Positions 1 to 9,618 are shown, numbered from the stretch's first letter. The stretch: 64,000 bases of DNA from an uncultured Bacteroides sp. (GCA_902168185.1 CABHOV010000061.1:207491-271490); one strand, 5' to 3'. Numbers and translations: made by a program. The notes: generated by a model not told the origin, from the letters alone.

Positions 1-168
1 TCGAAGTGCTTCAGCTAATTGCACTGGCCATCGTTCCTGGGCAGATACACTTTCGCCAATGGTATAGGAATCGCCAAGCGCCAGGAATTTTACTTTCGTT
101 GTAAGGTCAGGTTGCTGTGCCATACCGTGTATTGATATCAGCATGAATATCACCATTAACTTTTTCAT
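1..168 (-). CDS. SGNH/GDSL-family hydrolase, N-terminal fragment
   Basis: Only the first 56 codons lie inside the window; the gene continues past position 1. The product begins with a signal peptide of about 17 residues (Lys2-Lys3, hydrophobic core, cleavage after GMA) and then reads LALGDSYTIGES at residues 29-40. The GDS(Y/L) block carries the catalytic serine (Ser34) of the SGNH/GDSL esterase/lipase superfamily, and the following ERWPVQL is typical of a bacterial subgroup. It is presumably an exported esterase or lipase; the substrate cannot be told. The start is the ATG at 168, followed directly by the signal sequence. It is co-directional with the MFS gene on its right, but a hairpin at 211-235 separates them. 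Confidence 0.75.
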   Translation of the reverse strand, partial: MKKLMVIFMLISIHGMAQQPDLTTKVKFLALGDSYTIGESVSAQERWPVQLAEALR

Positions 169-210
169 ACTCAAGAAAACTGTTATTGGAGAGATATACG
201 TAAAAAGGAA

Positions 211-235
211 AGAGGATGGTTTTTGGCCATCCTCT
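211..235 (-). terminator. Hairpin terminator downstream of the MFS gene
   Basis: A perfect 9-bp stem, AGAGGATGG (211-219) with CCATCCTCT (227-235), has a 7-nt loop. It is flanked by an A-rich run on the left (202-206), which gives U residues in the minus-strand transcript, and by TTTTT on the right. It lies just after the MFS stop codon as transcribed leftward. Confidence 0.6.
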
Positions 236-259
236 TTTTGTACATATCATGTATATATG

Positions 260-1492
260 TTAAGCCTTCTTTCTGTTTTTCATATAGATCACCAGTCCGG
301 TGAAAGCTACCACCAGGATGATCGGAATCACTAATGTGATATTGATAATCTCAGGACCCGCAGCTTTTTTGGCTTCAATTAACAGTGTGGCTTTTTCAGC
401 TTCAGAAACGCCAGCAGGCAATTTGCTTTCCACAAGATTGTTATAGTATCCGCCCATAAAGATGAGGTATAGGGATACTGCAAACATACCGGCACCGCCC
501 ATTAAATTTAATCCTACAGCACCAGTTTTTGGAAGGTTCTCTGCGACAAAACCAATCATGGTTGGCCAGAAGTAGCAAACGCCCATCCCGAATATCAGAG
601 CACCTACAAAGATCATGTTGCCAGATGTATGGCCTAATAGATATAGTCCCAATACCGATAGAACGGAAGAGATCAGCAATACACCTTGCGGCGAAAAGCG
701 ATGTACCACCGGCTCAGCCAATCCACGGCCTACCACCATTACGCCCGTTGTAAGCGTTAAGATCAGAATCGCGTTGTCCGTTACACTTTTCAGAAGAACA
801 TCGATCCACTGACCTGTAAACAATTCTGTGATGGCTGTACCAAACATACAGATGATCATAAAGATGAACAGCGGACTAAATAAAGATTTATACATATCAC
901 CGGTTGAGACCCCAGAGGCCACACGTTCTGTTACCGGGAACTTCAGTTTAGAGAAGAAGTATCCGTAGAGAAGTGTAGGGATGATCATAGTAGCAACCTG
1001 GATCTGCCATCCCCATCCTATTTTGGTGAAGAAGAATGCGATCAATGTACCGATCACAATACCTCCCGGGAACCAGAGATGGAAGTGATTGAGTTTGGTT
1101 GTTTTATTTTCTGAATAGATGGTTGCAACCAGTGGGTTACACGCAGCTTCTACTGTACCATTGGCTATACCAATCAGTAACGTTGAAATAAATAATGACC
1201 AGTATCCGGTAGCAAAAACAGTAAGTACTATACCGAGCAAGTGAAATACAAAGGCGATGAGAAGCAATCGCTTCATGCCGATGATATCCACCACCATACC
1301 ACCAATGATTACAGCGAGTGGAAATCCCCAGAATGCTGTAGCAGTAATAATTCCCAACTCAGCGCCATCCAATTGAAATGTAGTGCCAAGCTCTGACAGG
1401 ATACCCGCGCGGATACCGAAAGATAAGGATGTTACCAGAAGTGCGAGACAGCTTGCCCAAAAGAGCCGAGAGCGATCTATAGTTTGTTCCAT
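260..1492 (-). CDS. MFS transporter, probable sugar permease
   Basis: A 410-residue, very hydrophobic protein with about twelve predicted membrane segments and no signal peptide, of the usual MFS length. Between helices 2 and 3 it has the MFS loop motif in the form GGMVVDIIGMKRLL. The ACNPLVA stretch near residue 120 and the HLWFPGG stretch near residue 140 resemble the fucose/glucose permease-like (FHS) branch, so it is probably a proton-coupled sugar importer in the inner membrane. It is divergent from the GH3 glycosidase gene with a 139-bp shared upstream region, so the pair may hydrolyse and import one oligosaccharide. The family call is firm; the substrate is inference. Confidence 0.85.
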   Translation of the reverse strand: MEQTIDRSRLFWASCLALLVTSLSFGIRAGILSELGTTFQLDGAELGIITATAFWGFPLAVIIGGMVVDIIGMKRLLLIAFVFHLLGIVLTVFATGYWSLFISTLLIGIANGTVEAACNPLVATIYSENKTTKLNHFHLWFPGGIVIGTLIAFFFTKIGWGWQIQVATMIIPTLLYGYFFSKLKFPVTERVASGVSTGDMYKSLFSPLFIFMIICMFGTAITELFTGQWIDVLLKSVTDNAILILTLTTGVMVVGRGLAEPVVHRFSPQGVLLISSVLSVLGLYLLGHTSGNMIFVGALIFGMGVCYFWPTMIGFVAENLPKTGAVGLNLMGGAGMFAVSLYLIFMGGYYNNLVESKLPAGVSEAEKATLLIEAKKAAGPEIINITLVIPIILVVAFTGLVIYMKNRKKA

Positions 1493-1631
1493 GTAGATAG
1501 GTTTAAGTTCGAAGGCATGAATATGAATGGAAAATTTTTATCCTGCAACAGTATTTGTTTGGTAATAATTATTTTACATCGATTGCAATGTACGATAAAA
1601 CTTGTAAACTTATGGTCTTAATGACTATAAT

Positions 1632-3974
1632 ATGCGCCTGACTTTCTTCGTCTTTTTAGTGATTGGAATCATAGCCTGTTCCAAAGAGCAATCCGGAGAA
1701 CCTGCTTACAAGAACCCCGAACTCTCTGCTGAAGAGCGCGCTAAAGATCTTTTGAGCCGCATGACGCTACAGGAAAAAGTGGCGCAGATGCATTGTGTAT
1801 GGAATGACAAAGCAAAATTTCTGCTCGATACAGCCGGTCATTTCGATGTCGAAAAGGCGCGGAAGAATTTTAAGAATGGTCTTGGCCAGGTTGGCCGCCC
1901 CAGTGATACAAAAGGCGGACTTGATGCATACCAGACGGCCGTTTTAACAAACGCTATTCAGAAATATTTTGTCGAGGAAACGCGCCTTGGCATTCCGGTT
2001 TTTTATCATGAAGAATGTTTACACGGCCATGCGGCAAAAGGTGCTACGAGTTTTCCTCAACCTATAGGACTCGCGGCTACATTTAATCCTGCATTGGTCG
2101 AGAGTATATTTACGCTGGTGGCCAAGGAGGCGCGACTTCGCGGTACACACCAGGCACTGTCTCCGGTGGTAGATGTAGCGCGTGATCCGCGCTGGGGCCG
2201 AGTAGAGGAAACGTATGGAGAAGATCCTTACCTGGCCGGCGAGATGGGAGTGGCTGCCGTAAAAGGTTTTCAGGGTGATGGCTCTTTTAAAAGTGGCGAG
2301 CGTGTAGTGGCTACGTTGAAACACATGGCTGGTCATGGCTGGCCTGAGGCGGGTAATAATATAGCACCGGCCAATATTTCAGAACGTGTACTGCGTGAAG
2401 TTTTCTTTTATCCTTTCAAGCAAGTTGTTCAACGTGCTCAGCCGGGAAGCCTGATGGCCTCCTATAATGAAGTGGACGGTGTTCCATCGCATGCTAATAA
2501 ATGGATGCTTCGTGATATACTGCGCGGTGAAATGGGTTTTAACGGATATGTAGTATCCGATTACTATGCCGTGCGTGAGCTTGCAGATCGTGAAGGCTTG
2601 TTTGGAAATTCTGTTGCTGCAAATGGTGATGAAGCTGCAAAGCTTACCATCGAAGCAGGAGTAAACATAGAGTTGCCGGAGATTGATTGTTTCCGGAACC
2701 TGGATTCCCTAGTACAGCGTGAAATTATAGCGGAGTCATTGATCGATGAGCTGGTGGTAAAGATGCTGGAGTATAAATTCCGTATGGGATTATTTGAGAA
2801 CCCGTATGTTGATCCGGATAAAGCAAAAGCATTTATAGGAAGCGAAGAGAACCGTAAGCTGGCGCATGAAGCTGCTCTACAGACGATCACTTTATTGAAG
2901 AATGATAATAAGGTTGCTCCGCTAACGCGGGATAAAGTAAAGCATATAGCGGTGATTGGTCCGAATGCAAACCGGATCTTGCTCGGAGGATATAGCGGTG
3001 AGCCTACTTTCTTTACAACGGTGTTTGATGGTATTAAACAAAAGGCAGGAGATAAAATAAAAGTATCCTATAGCGAGGGTTGCAAGATCACCACTACCAG
3101 TGGGTGGAGTCAGGATAAAGTAGAAGTGCCTACCGTGGAAGAAGATCGCAGGCAAATCAAAGAAGCTATAGCGTTGGCACGCACCGCAGATGTGATTGTT
3201 TTAGCAATAGGACAAAACGAGCAAGTGTCACGGGAGGCCTGGAGCAAGGAGCACATGGGCGATCGCACAACGCTTGATCTGGTTGGTCGTCAGGATGAAT
3301 TGATTGATGCCATGGTGGCAACCGGTAAACCTGTGGTTGCATTTGTTTTCAACGGAAGCCCTTTGTCGTTTAACAATCTGGTGAAGAAAGTGCCTGCTAT
3401 ATTTGAGTGCTGGTATATTGGACAGGAAACCGGTAATGCGGTAGCCGATGTCCTTTTCGGAGACTACAATCCTGGAGGCAAACTCCCGATTACATTCCCG
3501 CGTTCGGTAGGGCATGTACCCGCTTACTACAATTATAAACCTGCGGCCCGCAGAGGATATTTGTTTGATGATGTGAGTCCGCTTTACGCATTTGGCTATG
3601 GATTGAGCTATACTACATTTGAAGTAAGTGCTCCGGTTTTATCGAATGCTGCTATAAAAATCGGCGACAGTGTCCAGGTATCCGTTGCTGTACAAAATAC
3701 AGGTACTATAGCAGGCGATGAAGTCGTACAACTTTACATCCGCGATAAAGTAAGCTCTGTAACACGCCCCGTAAAAGAACTAAAGGATTTTAAACGCATT
3801 ATGCTTTTGCCAGGTCAGCAAAAAACAGTGAAGTTTACCATTGCTCCTGAGAAATTTTCCTTCTATGATATAAACATGGCCTGGACGACCGAACCCGGTG
3901 AGTTTGATATTATGGTAGGGAATTCATCACGCGATCAGGATTTGAAGCACGTATTGTTAACGGTTAACCGATAG
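1632..3974 (+). CDS. Glycoside hydrolase family 3, beta-glucosidase/xylosidase-like lipoprotein
   Basis: A 780-residue GH3 enzyme with the usual domain order: (alpha/beta)8 barrel (about 30-375), alpha/beta sandwich (about 400-630) and a C-terminal fibronectin-III-like domain (about 670-780). The N-terminus is a lipoprotein signal ending in IIAC, so Cys16 should be lipidated and the enzyme anchored in the periplasm or outer membrane. The predicted nucleophile is Asp310 in VVSDYYAV, and the substrate-binding KHMAGHG block is present. It should release sugars from beta-linked oligosaccharides; glucose versus xylose specificity cannot be read. The xylAB genes 12 kb away make xylosides a reasonable guess. 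It is divergent from the MFS permease. Confidence 0.92.
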   Translation: MRLTFFVFLVIGIIACSKEQSGEPAYKNPELSAEERAKDLLSRMTLQEKVAQMHCVWNDKAKFLLDTAGHFDVEKARKNFKNGLGQVGRPSDTKGGLDAYQTAVLTNAIQKYFVEETRLGIPVFYHEECLHGHAAKGATSFPQPIGLAATFNPALVESIFTLVAKEARLRGTHQALSPVVDVARDPRWGRVEETYGEDPYLAGEMGVAAVKGFQGDGSFKSGERVVATLKHMAGHGWPEAGNNIAPANISERVLREVFFYPFKQVVQRAQPGSLMASYNEVDGVPSHANKWMLRDILRGEMGFNGYVVSDYYAVRELADREGLFGNSVAANGDEAAKLTIEAGVNIELPEIDCFRNLDSLVQREIIAESLIDELVVKMLEYKFRMGLFENPYVDPDKAKAFIGSEENRKLAHEAALQTITLLKNDNKVAPLTRDKVKHIAVIGPNANRILLGGYSGEPTFFTTVFDGIKQKAGDKIKVSYSEGCKITTTSGWSQDKVEVPTVEEDRRQIKEAIALARTADVIVLAIGQNEQVSREAWSKEHMGDRTTLDLVGRQDELIDAMVATGKPVVAFVFNGSPLSFNNLVKKVPAIFECWYIGQETGNAVADVLFGDYNPGGKLPITFPRSVGHVPAYYNYKPAARRGYLFDDVSPLYAFGYGLSYTTFEVSAPVLSNAAIKIGDSVQVSVAVQNTGTIAGDEVVQLYIRDKVSSVTRPVKELKDFKRIMLLPGQQKTVKFTIAPEKFSFYDINMAWTTEPGEFDIMVGNSSRDQDLKHVLLTVNR

Positions 3975-4029
3975 CACGTTAACGTGTGAACGCTGTAGCC
4001 TTTCGGAATTAAAATGTATTTTGTTAAAT

Positions 4030-4062
4030 GATGCGGTATATATCATCGATGTATACCGCATC
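4030..4062. terminator. Hairpin between convergent GH3 and SDR genes
   Basis: An 11-bp perfect inverted repeat, GATGCGGTATA (4030-4040) and TATACCGCATC (4052-4062), has an 11-nt loop and sits between two convergent stop codons. There is no clear U tract, so this is a probable bidirectional terminator rather than a certain one. Confidence 0.5.
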
Positions 4063-4070
4063 GTTACCCA

Positions 4071-4802
4071 TCACCAATTTACCCGACCATTGTCATCGAA
4101 GAATCCTCCCGTTGGGCCATCATCAGGAAGTGTAGCGAGTTTTACGGAAATGGATGCACCTTGACTTCTACTTCTTGGTCCGGAGTTACCATTGAGGTCT
4201 GTTGCACAGAAACCTGGATCGGCAGAATTTATTTTGATTGGAGTGAGGCGAAGTTCATGAGCAAACATAACGGTTACGGCATTCAACGCTGCCTTCGATG
4301 TATTATACCCAAGTGGTTTATGCGCATAGTATATATAGTGCGGATCAGCATTTAGCGTGATAGAGCCCAGGCCACTGGATACATTCACGATTCTTCCTGC
4401 CGTTGATTTTTTAAGGAGCGGTAAAAATTGCTGAATGGTAGCAATCGCACCAAATACATTTGTATCGTAGGTTTGCTTAATAATTTCCAGCGGAACTTCA
4501 CTGGCGGCTATACCGACATCAATTCCTATACCGGCATTATTAATGAGTATATCCAGGATGCCAAATTCTTTTTCAACGCTGAGTCTTGCCTGGTGAATAG
4601 AGGTTTCATCGGTTACATCCATAGTCACCAGGTGAGCATCTATACTCTCTTTTTTCAGTTCGTTGATAGCTTCTTCACCTTTCTTTTTATCGCGTGAAGT
4701 AATCAGGACGGTAATATTTTGTTGACCGAGTTGGCGGGCGATTTCAAATCCCAGGCCTTTGTTACCGCCGGTAATAAGGGCAATTTTTTTGTTTGTTGTC
4801 AT
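4071..4802 (-). CDS. Short-chain dehydrogenase/reductase
   Basis: A classical SDR of 243 residues when started at the ATG at 4802. The reading frame extends eight codons further upstream, but MTTNKKIALITGG matches the usual family start. The Rossmann motif is TGGNKGLG near the N-terminus, NNAG follows near residue 80, NVSSGLGS carries the catalytic Ser region, and YNTSK carries the Tyr-x-x-x-Lys pair. An NADP(H)-dependent oxidoreductase of the carbonyl-reductase type is likely. The substrate is unknown and the neighbours (DUF1801, VOC) give no pathway. The three small leftward genes may be co-transcribed. Confidence 0.88.
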   Translation of the reverse strand: MTTNKKIALITGGNKGLGFEIARQLGQQNITVLITSRDKKKGEEAINELKKESIDAHLVTMDVTDETSIHQARLSVEKEFGILDILINNAGIGIDVGIAASEVPLEIIKQTYDTNVFGAIATIQQFLPLLKKSTAGRIVNVSSGLGSITLNADPHYIYYAHKPLGYNTSKAALNAVTVMFAHELRLTPIKINSADPGFCATDLNGNSGPRSRSQGASISVKLATLPDDGPTGGFFDDNGRVNW

Positions 4803-4911
4803 TGTATTTTTCGTTTTCAATGACACAAAATTGCTTTAAGGCGGATGGTAAATTCTGGTGAAGGCTTCCGTAAAAAAGGTGAGCACTTCAGTTTTATTGG
4901 CAGCCGTTACA

Positions 4912-5391
4912 CTATTGCTCGATCAGCCGTACCCATTGATTAACTATTTTTTCCAATGCAGCTTTTTTAGCCAGCACATCTTCCATGCTATGGAACTTGG
5001 CAAGGCGCCTGTCTTTATAATCACCTTCCAGCAAACCGGTGTTATCATCAATCATGGTACCGTTGTAAAATATAAATACGATCAGGATATAGGCTTGTGA
5101 TCGCAGATTAAAAGCAGCCATGTCTTCCTTATAGAAGAAGCTGGGTGCATTCCATTTTATCCGTTCAGAAAGCTTGCTGTTCGCATTCATGATGATACTT
5201 CTCAAGGCTTCCGATTCCCGTTTCAACGGATGCTTGAGGTCTTTCAAAAAGGCATTTACTTTCGGAGTGTCATTTATATCTTTCGATACTTTGGTAGTCT
5301 TTGCAGCTACCTTTTTTGCTGTTTTCTTCGCAGGTTTCTTTACTGATTTTTTGATTGCTTTCGCGGCTTTACTTGCAATTTTTTTTGCCAT
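4912..5391 (-). CDS. DUF1801 domain protein with Lys/Ala-rich N-terminal tail
   Basis: A protein of 159 residues from the ATG at 5391; an upstream ATG at 5454 would add 21 residues unlike the family. Residues 1-40 form a repetitive Lys/Ala-rich tail (KKxAxKAAKAIKKSVKKPAKK) resembling histone H1-like bacterial tails. Residues 45-159 match the DUF1801 (YdhG-like) fold with RIKWNAPSFFY and a conserved acidic/aromatic core. The tail suggests nucleic-acid contact, but no function is established for the domain. It lies between the VOC and SDR genes on the same strand. Confidence 0.75.
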   Translation of the reverse strand: MAKKIASKAAKAIKKSVKKPAKKTAKKVAAKTTKVSKDINDTPKVNAFLKDLKHPLKRESEALRSIIMNANSKLSERIKWNAPSFFYKEDMAAFNLRSQAYILIVFIFYNGTMIDDNTGLLEGDYKDRRLAKFHSMEDVLAKKAALEKIVNQWVRLIEQ

Positions 5392-5477
5392 GAGGTTTGT
5401 GATGGAGGAGCTTGTGTATAGTACATCTTTATCCGTTGGAGAATAAGAATACACCTGTTATCAATTATAGTATATAA

Positions 5478-5885
5478 CTAGTTTTGTGCAAGACTATTCG
5501 GGTCCATGTACATGATTTCCCAATGGTGCCCATCCAGATCGTAAAAGCTACGTCCGTACATCCATCCCTGGTCTTGGGGATCATTGGGAGACGTAGCACC
5601 GGCCTGGAGTGCTTTGTTTACAAGGTCATCTACTTTTTCACGCGTGTCTGCTGAAAGCGTTAAGATCGTTTCCGTACTGCGCGTAGCATCGACTACATCT
5701 TTCCTGGTAAATGTTTTGAAGAACTCTCTCACCAGCAACATGATGAATATATCTTCGCCCACCACCATGCACGTTGCATTCTGATCTGTGAATTGAGGGT
5801 CGAAGGTGAATCCAAGTTTGGAAAAGAACTCAATGGTTTTATCGAGGTCTTTCACCGGAAGGTTTACGAAGATCTTGGTTGCCAT
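5478..5885 (-). CDS. VOC-superfamily (glyoxalase-like) protein
   Basis: A protein of 135 residues from the ATG at 5885; the frame runs 29 codons further upstream, but MATKIFVNLPVKDL is the usual family start. It shows two beta-alpha-beta-beta-beta modules, with DLDKTIEFFSKLGF in the first and a C-terminal DLDGHHWEIMYMDP where the Glu is the likely metal ligand. The usual N-terminal metal-binding His is Asn here (FVNLPV), as in many uncharacterised VOC proteins. Bleomycin-resistance or glyoxalase activity cannot be assumed. Confidence 0.8.
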   Translation of the reverse strand: MATKIFVNLPVKDLDKTIEFFSKLGFTFDPQFTDQNATCMVVGEDIFIMLLVREFFKTFTRKDVVDATRSTETILTLSADTREKVDDLVNKALQAGATSPNDPQDQGWMYGRSFYDLDGHHWEIMYMDPNSLAQN

Positions 5886-6291
5886 GAAATAAGATTTAGA
5901 GTACAAACATATAGTCAATAACGAAAACAACGTTGCGCGAAATGCGACAATCAATAGGGCTGGTTGCGACAATTATCGGGTTGCATGCAGCGTCCGTTAA
6001 TCGATGTGCCGTTGGTTGCAGTTCAACGTCACTATCAATGAACGAATTTTATTTCAGATTACTGTGTCCGTCTGTAAAATAGTAGAAGGTATTTAAACCG
6101 TTGAAACATTTATATAGCAACAGCGATTGTTTGTTGATCGCGGCTCTGTTTCAAGACTAGCAGGGTATATCGGCAGCAATACTTTGGGTTGCTGCCGATA
6201 GAGGTAATATATACTATTGAGCACGTAGTCGAAGTTCGCGATCATTAATCACGAGGACATCTTCGAACAACAATTGTATGTGAGTCCAGTA
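5886..6291. other. Intergenic region, 406 bp, no gene seen
   Basis: No coding frame with family resemblance was found. It holds the hairpin at 6168-6200 and, near 5886-5970, the upstream region of the VOC gene. Confidence 0.5.
6168..6200 (-). terminator. 12-bp hairpin downstream of the ABC permease gene
   Basis: TATCGGCAGCAA (6168-6179) pairs perfectly with TTGCTGCCGATA (6189-6200), loop 9 nt. It lies about 90 nt past the permease stop codon in transcription order. It lacks a U tract. Confidence 0.5.
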
Positions 6292-8658
6292 CTATTCATT
6301 TCGTAAAGACTGCGCAGGATTTCTTCTTCCTGCACGAAGCGCTTGTGTGCTCACAATGATCAGGGCGAACAGCAATGCTATTGCTCCCGAAGCAAATAAT
6401 ACCCACAGCGGAACTTCGATCCTATAGCTATAGCGTTCCAGGAACTCGTTCATCATCCACCAGGCAAGAGGAGCCGCGATCAAAAAGGCAACGATCACCA
6501 TGCGCGAAAAATCTTTGGAGATGAGAACAACAATTCCACTCAGCGTTGCGCCGAGTACTTTGCGAATGCCAATCTCCTTGGTACGTTGCTCTGCTGTAAA
6601 GGCAGCTAATCCAAACAAACCAAGACCGGTAATGAAGATTGCAAGGAAGGCAAATATATTGGACAGGTCACTGATCAAATTGATCTCTGTAAATTTCTTG
6701 GCAAATTCCGTATCGGCAAATGTATAGTCGAATGGATAGGCAGGATTATACTTGGTAATAATCTTTTCGACTTCCTTTACAGATTCAGGTATAGTTTTAC
6801 TATCCGGTAAGCGAATCGTAATAAAGTTTGCAGATTCAGTACGCAGCACAGTGAACGATGGCTTTACTTCCTGAAAAAGACTTCCCATCAATACGTTTTC
6901 AGTTATACCAATAACTTCAAATTTATCGCCCCATATATCGAGTTGTGTTCCAATCGGATCTTTCAATCCCATGACTTCAATGGCAGCCTGGTTTAAGATC
7001 ACCGCAGCGGTATCACTTTTATAGTCTTCTGAGAAATCACGGCCCTCTGTGATTTTTGTTCCCATCGTTTTATTATAGTCATAGTCTACCCGTAGCGTTG
7101 TGAACAGGACTCTTAAGTCTTCAGGTTTCCCGGGCCAGCCTACAAAGTTGTTGGAAAATATATCGGTAACGGGGCTCTGTGATTTGGTTACCGATGTAGA
7201 AATATTTCCATTCAGCAATTCATTCTTAACTGCCCTGTAATTCTTCTCAAGATCAGCCGTGCAGTCTACCATCATTAATTTGTTCTGCTGGTAGCCAAGC
7301 TCACGATCTTTGATATGGCTTATCTGTTGTTGTATAATGAGTGTTGAAGAGATGAGTATAATAGAAAAGCCAAACTGTAATGTCACTAAAATTTTCCGGG
7401 GGGTAACGCCTGTTTTCCCAACCGTAATTTTTCCTTTTAATACTGCTGCAGGTTGAAAGGATGAAAGATAGAATGCGGGGTAACTTCCGGACAGCAAGCC
7501 AGTAAATAATATAAGTGATACAGATAAAATCCAGAACAGGGGAGAAGTAAAGTCGAGCGTAAGCTTTTTCTGTACCAAGGTATTATAGAATGGTAAAGCT
7601 ATCTCTACTAAAACAATTGCCAGTAGTAACGCGAACATAGACAACAGAACAGACTCGCCTAAAAACTGCGCGACAATATCTTTTCTCCTTGAGCCAACAC
7701 TTTTGCGTATGCCTACTTCGCGCGCTCTGCGCTCCGAACGTGCTGTAGAGAGATTCATAAAGTTGATACAGGCAATGATCATAATGAACGCAGCGATTGC
7801 AGTAAAGCCGGTTACATAATCAATCAAACCACCTTCTTCAATACCATTCTTAAAACTACTGTGAAGTCTCCAGCGACTCATCGGGTATAGAAACACTTCG
7901 CGCTTCATTTCATCTTCACCGTTCTTAGTAAGTATATCGCTGATACTTTTATCAACACTTTCGGACGGCGTACCCGGTGCGAGCTCAACAAACGTCTGGA
8001 ATGAATATTCACCCCAGCTATTTTCAGTCTCCTTTATCCATTCTGCATATTTTTTGTAGTAGTCCCATGGAAGGAGACACTCAAATTCTAAACTTGAATT
8101 GCGTGGTATATCTTTTAATATACCAGTAACTTTGAGGTCAGCAAAGTTGCCAACATTCACGAGTTGATTGATTGGATCCTGATCGCCAAACAATGCCTTA
8201 GCTGTTGATTCGGTTAATACTATCGAAGTAGGGTCATCGAGAACAGTTGCGGCATTGCCTTTTATCAGTTCAAACTGAAACATTTCCAGAAATGCCTTAC
8301 CAACAAAGTGTCCTCGCTTCATGATACGGTTATCACCTACACGCAGTAAATGTTCTCCACCCCAGTCTACAAGCACAGTATTCCTGACGTGCGTATCTGC
8401 ATTTTTAATTCCTTCTGCCAATGGCTGCGGACCAGATGTCCACGAACTGATCGTACCATCGAAGTGCGATTTAATCCACGCCTGGTATAGATTGTCATAC
8501 TTGGGCTGAAAGCGATCGTAGGTTACTTCATCATATACCCAAAGCAAAATCAGAATGGTACATGCAATGCCTATTGAAAGACCAGAAATATTGATGACGG
8601 AGTAAACAGAATTTCGTAGTAAGTTTCGTAAAGCGATTTTGAAATAATTCTTCAGCAT
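6292..8658 (-). CDS. ABC transporter permease, FtsX/MacB type
   Basis: A 788-residue inner-membrane protein with the arrangement common in Bacteroidota: an N-terminal helix (about 20-42), a MacB-like periplasmic core domain, three helices of a first FtsX domain (about 280-420), a second periplasmic domain, and three more helices in a second FtsX domain (about 670-775). The motifs ERRAREVGIRKSVGSRR and EQRTKEIGIRKVLGAT are the FtsX-domain signatures and occur once per half. Such proteins work with a separate ATPase in mechanotransmission, lipoprotein or peptide export, or resistance; no ATPase gene lies next to it. It appears monocistronic. Confidence 0.9.
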   Translation of the reverse strand: MLKNYFKIALRNLLRNSVYSVINISGLSIGIACTILILLWVYDEVTYDRFQPKYDNLYQAWIKSHFDGTISSWTSGPQPLAEGIKNADTHVRNTVLVDWGGEHLLRVGDNRIMKRGHFVGKAFLEMFQFELIKGNAATVLDDPTSIVLTESTAKALFGDQDPINQLVNVGNFADLKVTGILKDIPRNSSLEFECLLPWDYYKKYAEWIKETENSWGEYSFQTFVELAPGTPSESVDKSISDILTKNGEDEMKREVFLYPMSRWRLHSSFKNGIEEGGLIDYVTGFTAIAAFIMIIACINFMNLSTARSERRAREVGIRKSVGSRRKDIVAQFLGESVLLSMFALLLAIVLVEIALPFYNTLVQKKLTLDFTSPLFWILSVSLILFTGLLSGSYPAFYLSSFQPAAVLKGKITVGKTGVTPRKILVTLQFGFSIILISSTLIIQQQISHIKDRELGYQQNKLMMVDCTADLEKNYRAVKNELLNGNISTSVTKSQSPVTDIFSNNFVGWPGKPEDLRVLFTTLRVDYDYNKTMGTKITEGRDFSEDYKSDTAAVILNQAAIEVMGLKDPIGTQLDIWGDKFEVIGITENVLMGSLFQEVKPSFTVLRTESANFITIRLPDSKTIPESVKEVEKIITKYNPAYPFDYTFADTEFAKKFTEINLISDLSNIFAFLAIFITGLGLFGLAAFTAEQRTKEIGIRKVLGATLSGIVVLISKDFSRMVIVAFLIAAPLAWWMMNEFLERYSYRIEVPLWVLFASGAIALLFALIIVSTQALRAGRRNPAQSLRNE

Positions 8659-8838
8659 ATATGGCGTTGATCTGATTTGAAATGCGTTTGTCCATTACAC
8701 ATTGTGCAACGGCAACCACGATTTCAATATCAATGCCACACAGCAATTATGGCTTTAAAGCACAATTAGAAAGATTTGGTATCGAAGGCCAGATCATTTG
8801 TGAACGCAGCTGTCCGGATGCGGGCAATACTAACGTTT

Positions 8839-9618
8839 CTATTCAAATAATTCCTGCTCCTCTGTGTAGTACGTTATCCGGGAATTCACCGTTTGTGAAA
8901 TAATTTTTCCACCGGTAGGGCTATGCGTTTTCTTTGAATTGTGGATGTCCAGGAAATCTCTGATCTCACCACTGATGATGTCGGGATCTTTCTTGAGAAT
9001 CTGCTTTTCAGCATTTTTCAAAACAGACTTCATAGATTTTGCTAATCGCTTGATCGCGTTGTCCGGAATTTTATTGCTGACTGACAAGGGAGATATTTTG
9101 GCGTCCCACAGAATTTCATCTGCGTATGCATTTCCTATACCTTTAATATTGTGCTGATCGAGCAGTACATTTTTAATGATCGCTTTTTTCTTGCTCAAAA
9201 TTCCTTTTAAAAAATCAGCGTCAACTTCAGGTGACATGGCATCAGGGACATCGTTGGGTTCAGGATTAAGCGTGATAGTCGCTGCTTTCTGAAAATCAGT
9301 TAATACCAGCTTGATATTGTCATCGAACAGAATTTCGAGAATGCTATGTTTGGGTTCCTCTTCATGTTCAACCAAATATAGCTTACCCCGTAGCATCAGG
9401 TGCAGCCGGAGAATATCATCATTCTTGAATTTAAAATAAAGCTCTTTGCCGTCACGGTATACTTCGGTGAGCACCTGTTTGTCCAATGTTTTTTTGAGTT
9501 TCGCCTCGGGAGCGTTTGATTTTTTGGCAAATAAAAGATTTACATCCTTCACTTTTTTATTGTGCAGCTTCTTCTGAAGATTTATACTGAATGCTTGGAG
9601 GTCTGGTAATTCTGGCAT
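8839..9618 (-). CDS. Fpg/Nei-family DNA glycosylase, zincless form
   Basis: A 259-residue base-excision-repair enzyme starting MPELPDLQ, so after Met removal Pro and Glu are the catalytic N-terminal pair of the family. The helix-two-turn-helix motif is visible as KGIGNAYADEILW in the middle of the protein. The C-terminus (GGKIISQTVNSRITYY, then TEEQELFE) contains no cysteines, so the CxxC-x16-CxxC zinc finger of classical MutM is absent and replaced by a zincless finger, as in NEIL1-like enzymes. It should excise oxidised bases and nick the DNA. 8-oxoguanine versus pyrimidine preference cannot be read. Confidence 0.88.
   Translation of the reverse strand: MPELPDLQAFSINLQKKLHNKKVKDVNLLFAKKSNAPEAKLKKTLDKQVLTEVYRDGKELYFKFKNDDILRLHLMLRGKLYLVEHEEEPKHSILEILFDDNIKLVLTDFQKAATITLNPEPNDVPDAMSPEVDADFLKGILSKKKAIIKNVLLDQHNIKGIGNAYADEILWDAKISPLSVSNKIPDNAIKRLAKSMKSVLKNAEKQILKKDPDIISGEIRDFLDIHNSKKTHSPTGGKIISQTVNSRITYYTEEQELFE

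Noticed and set aside
143..334. Rightward open frame of 63 codons spanning the MFS terminator region
   Set aside because: It runs antisense to the GDSL and MFS genes and across a terminator, with no family resemblance.
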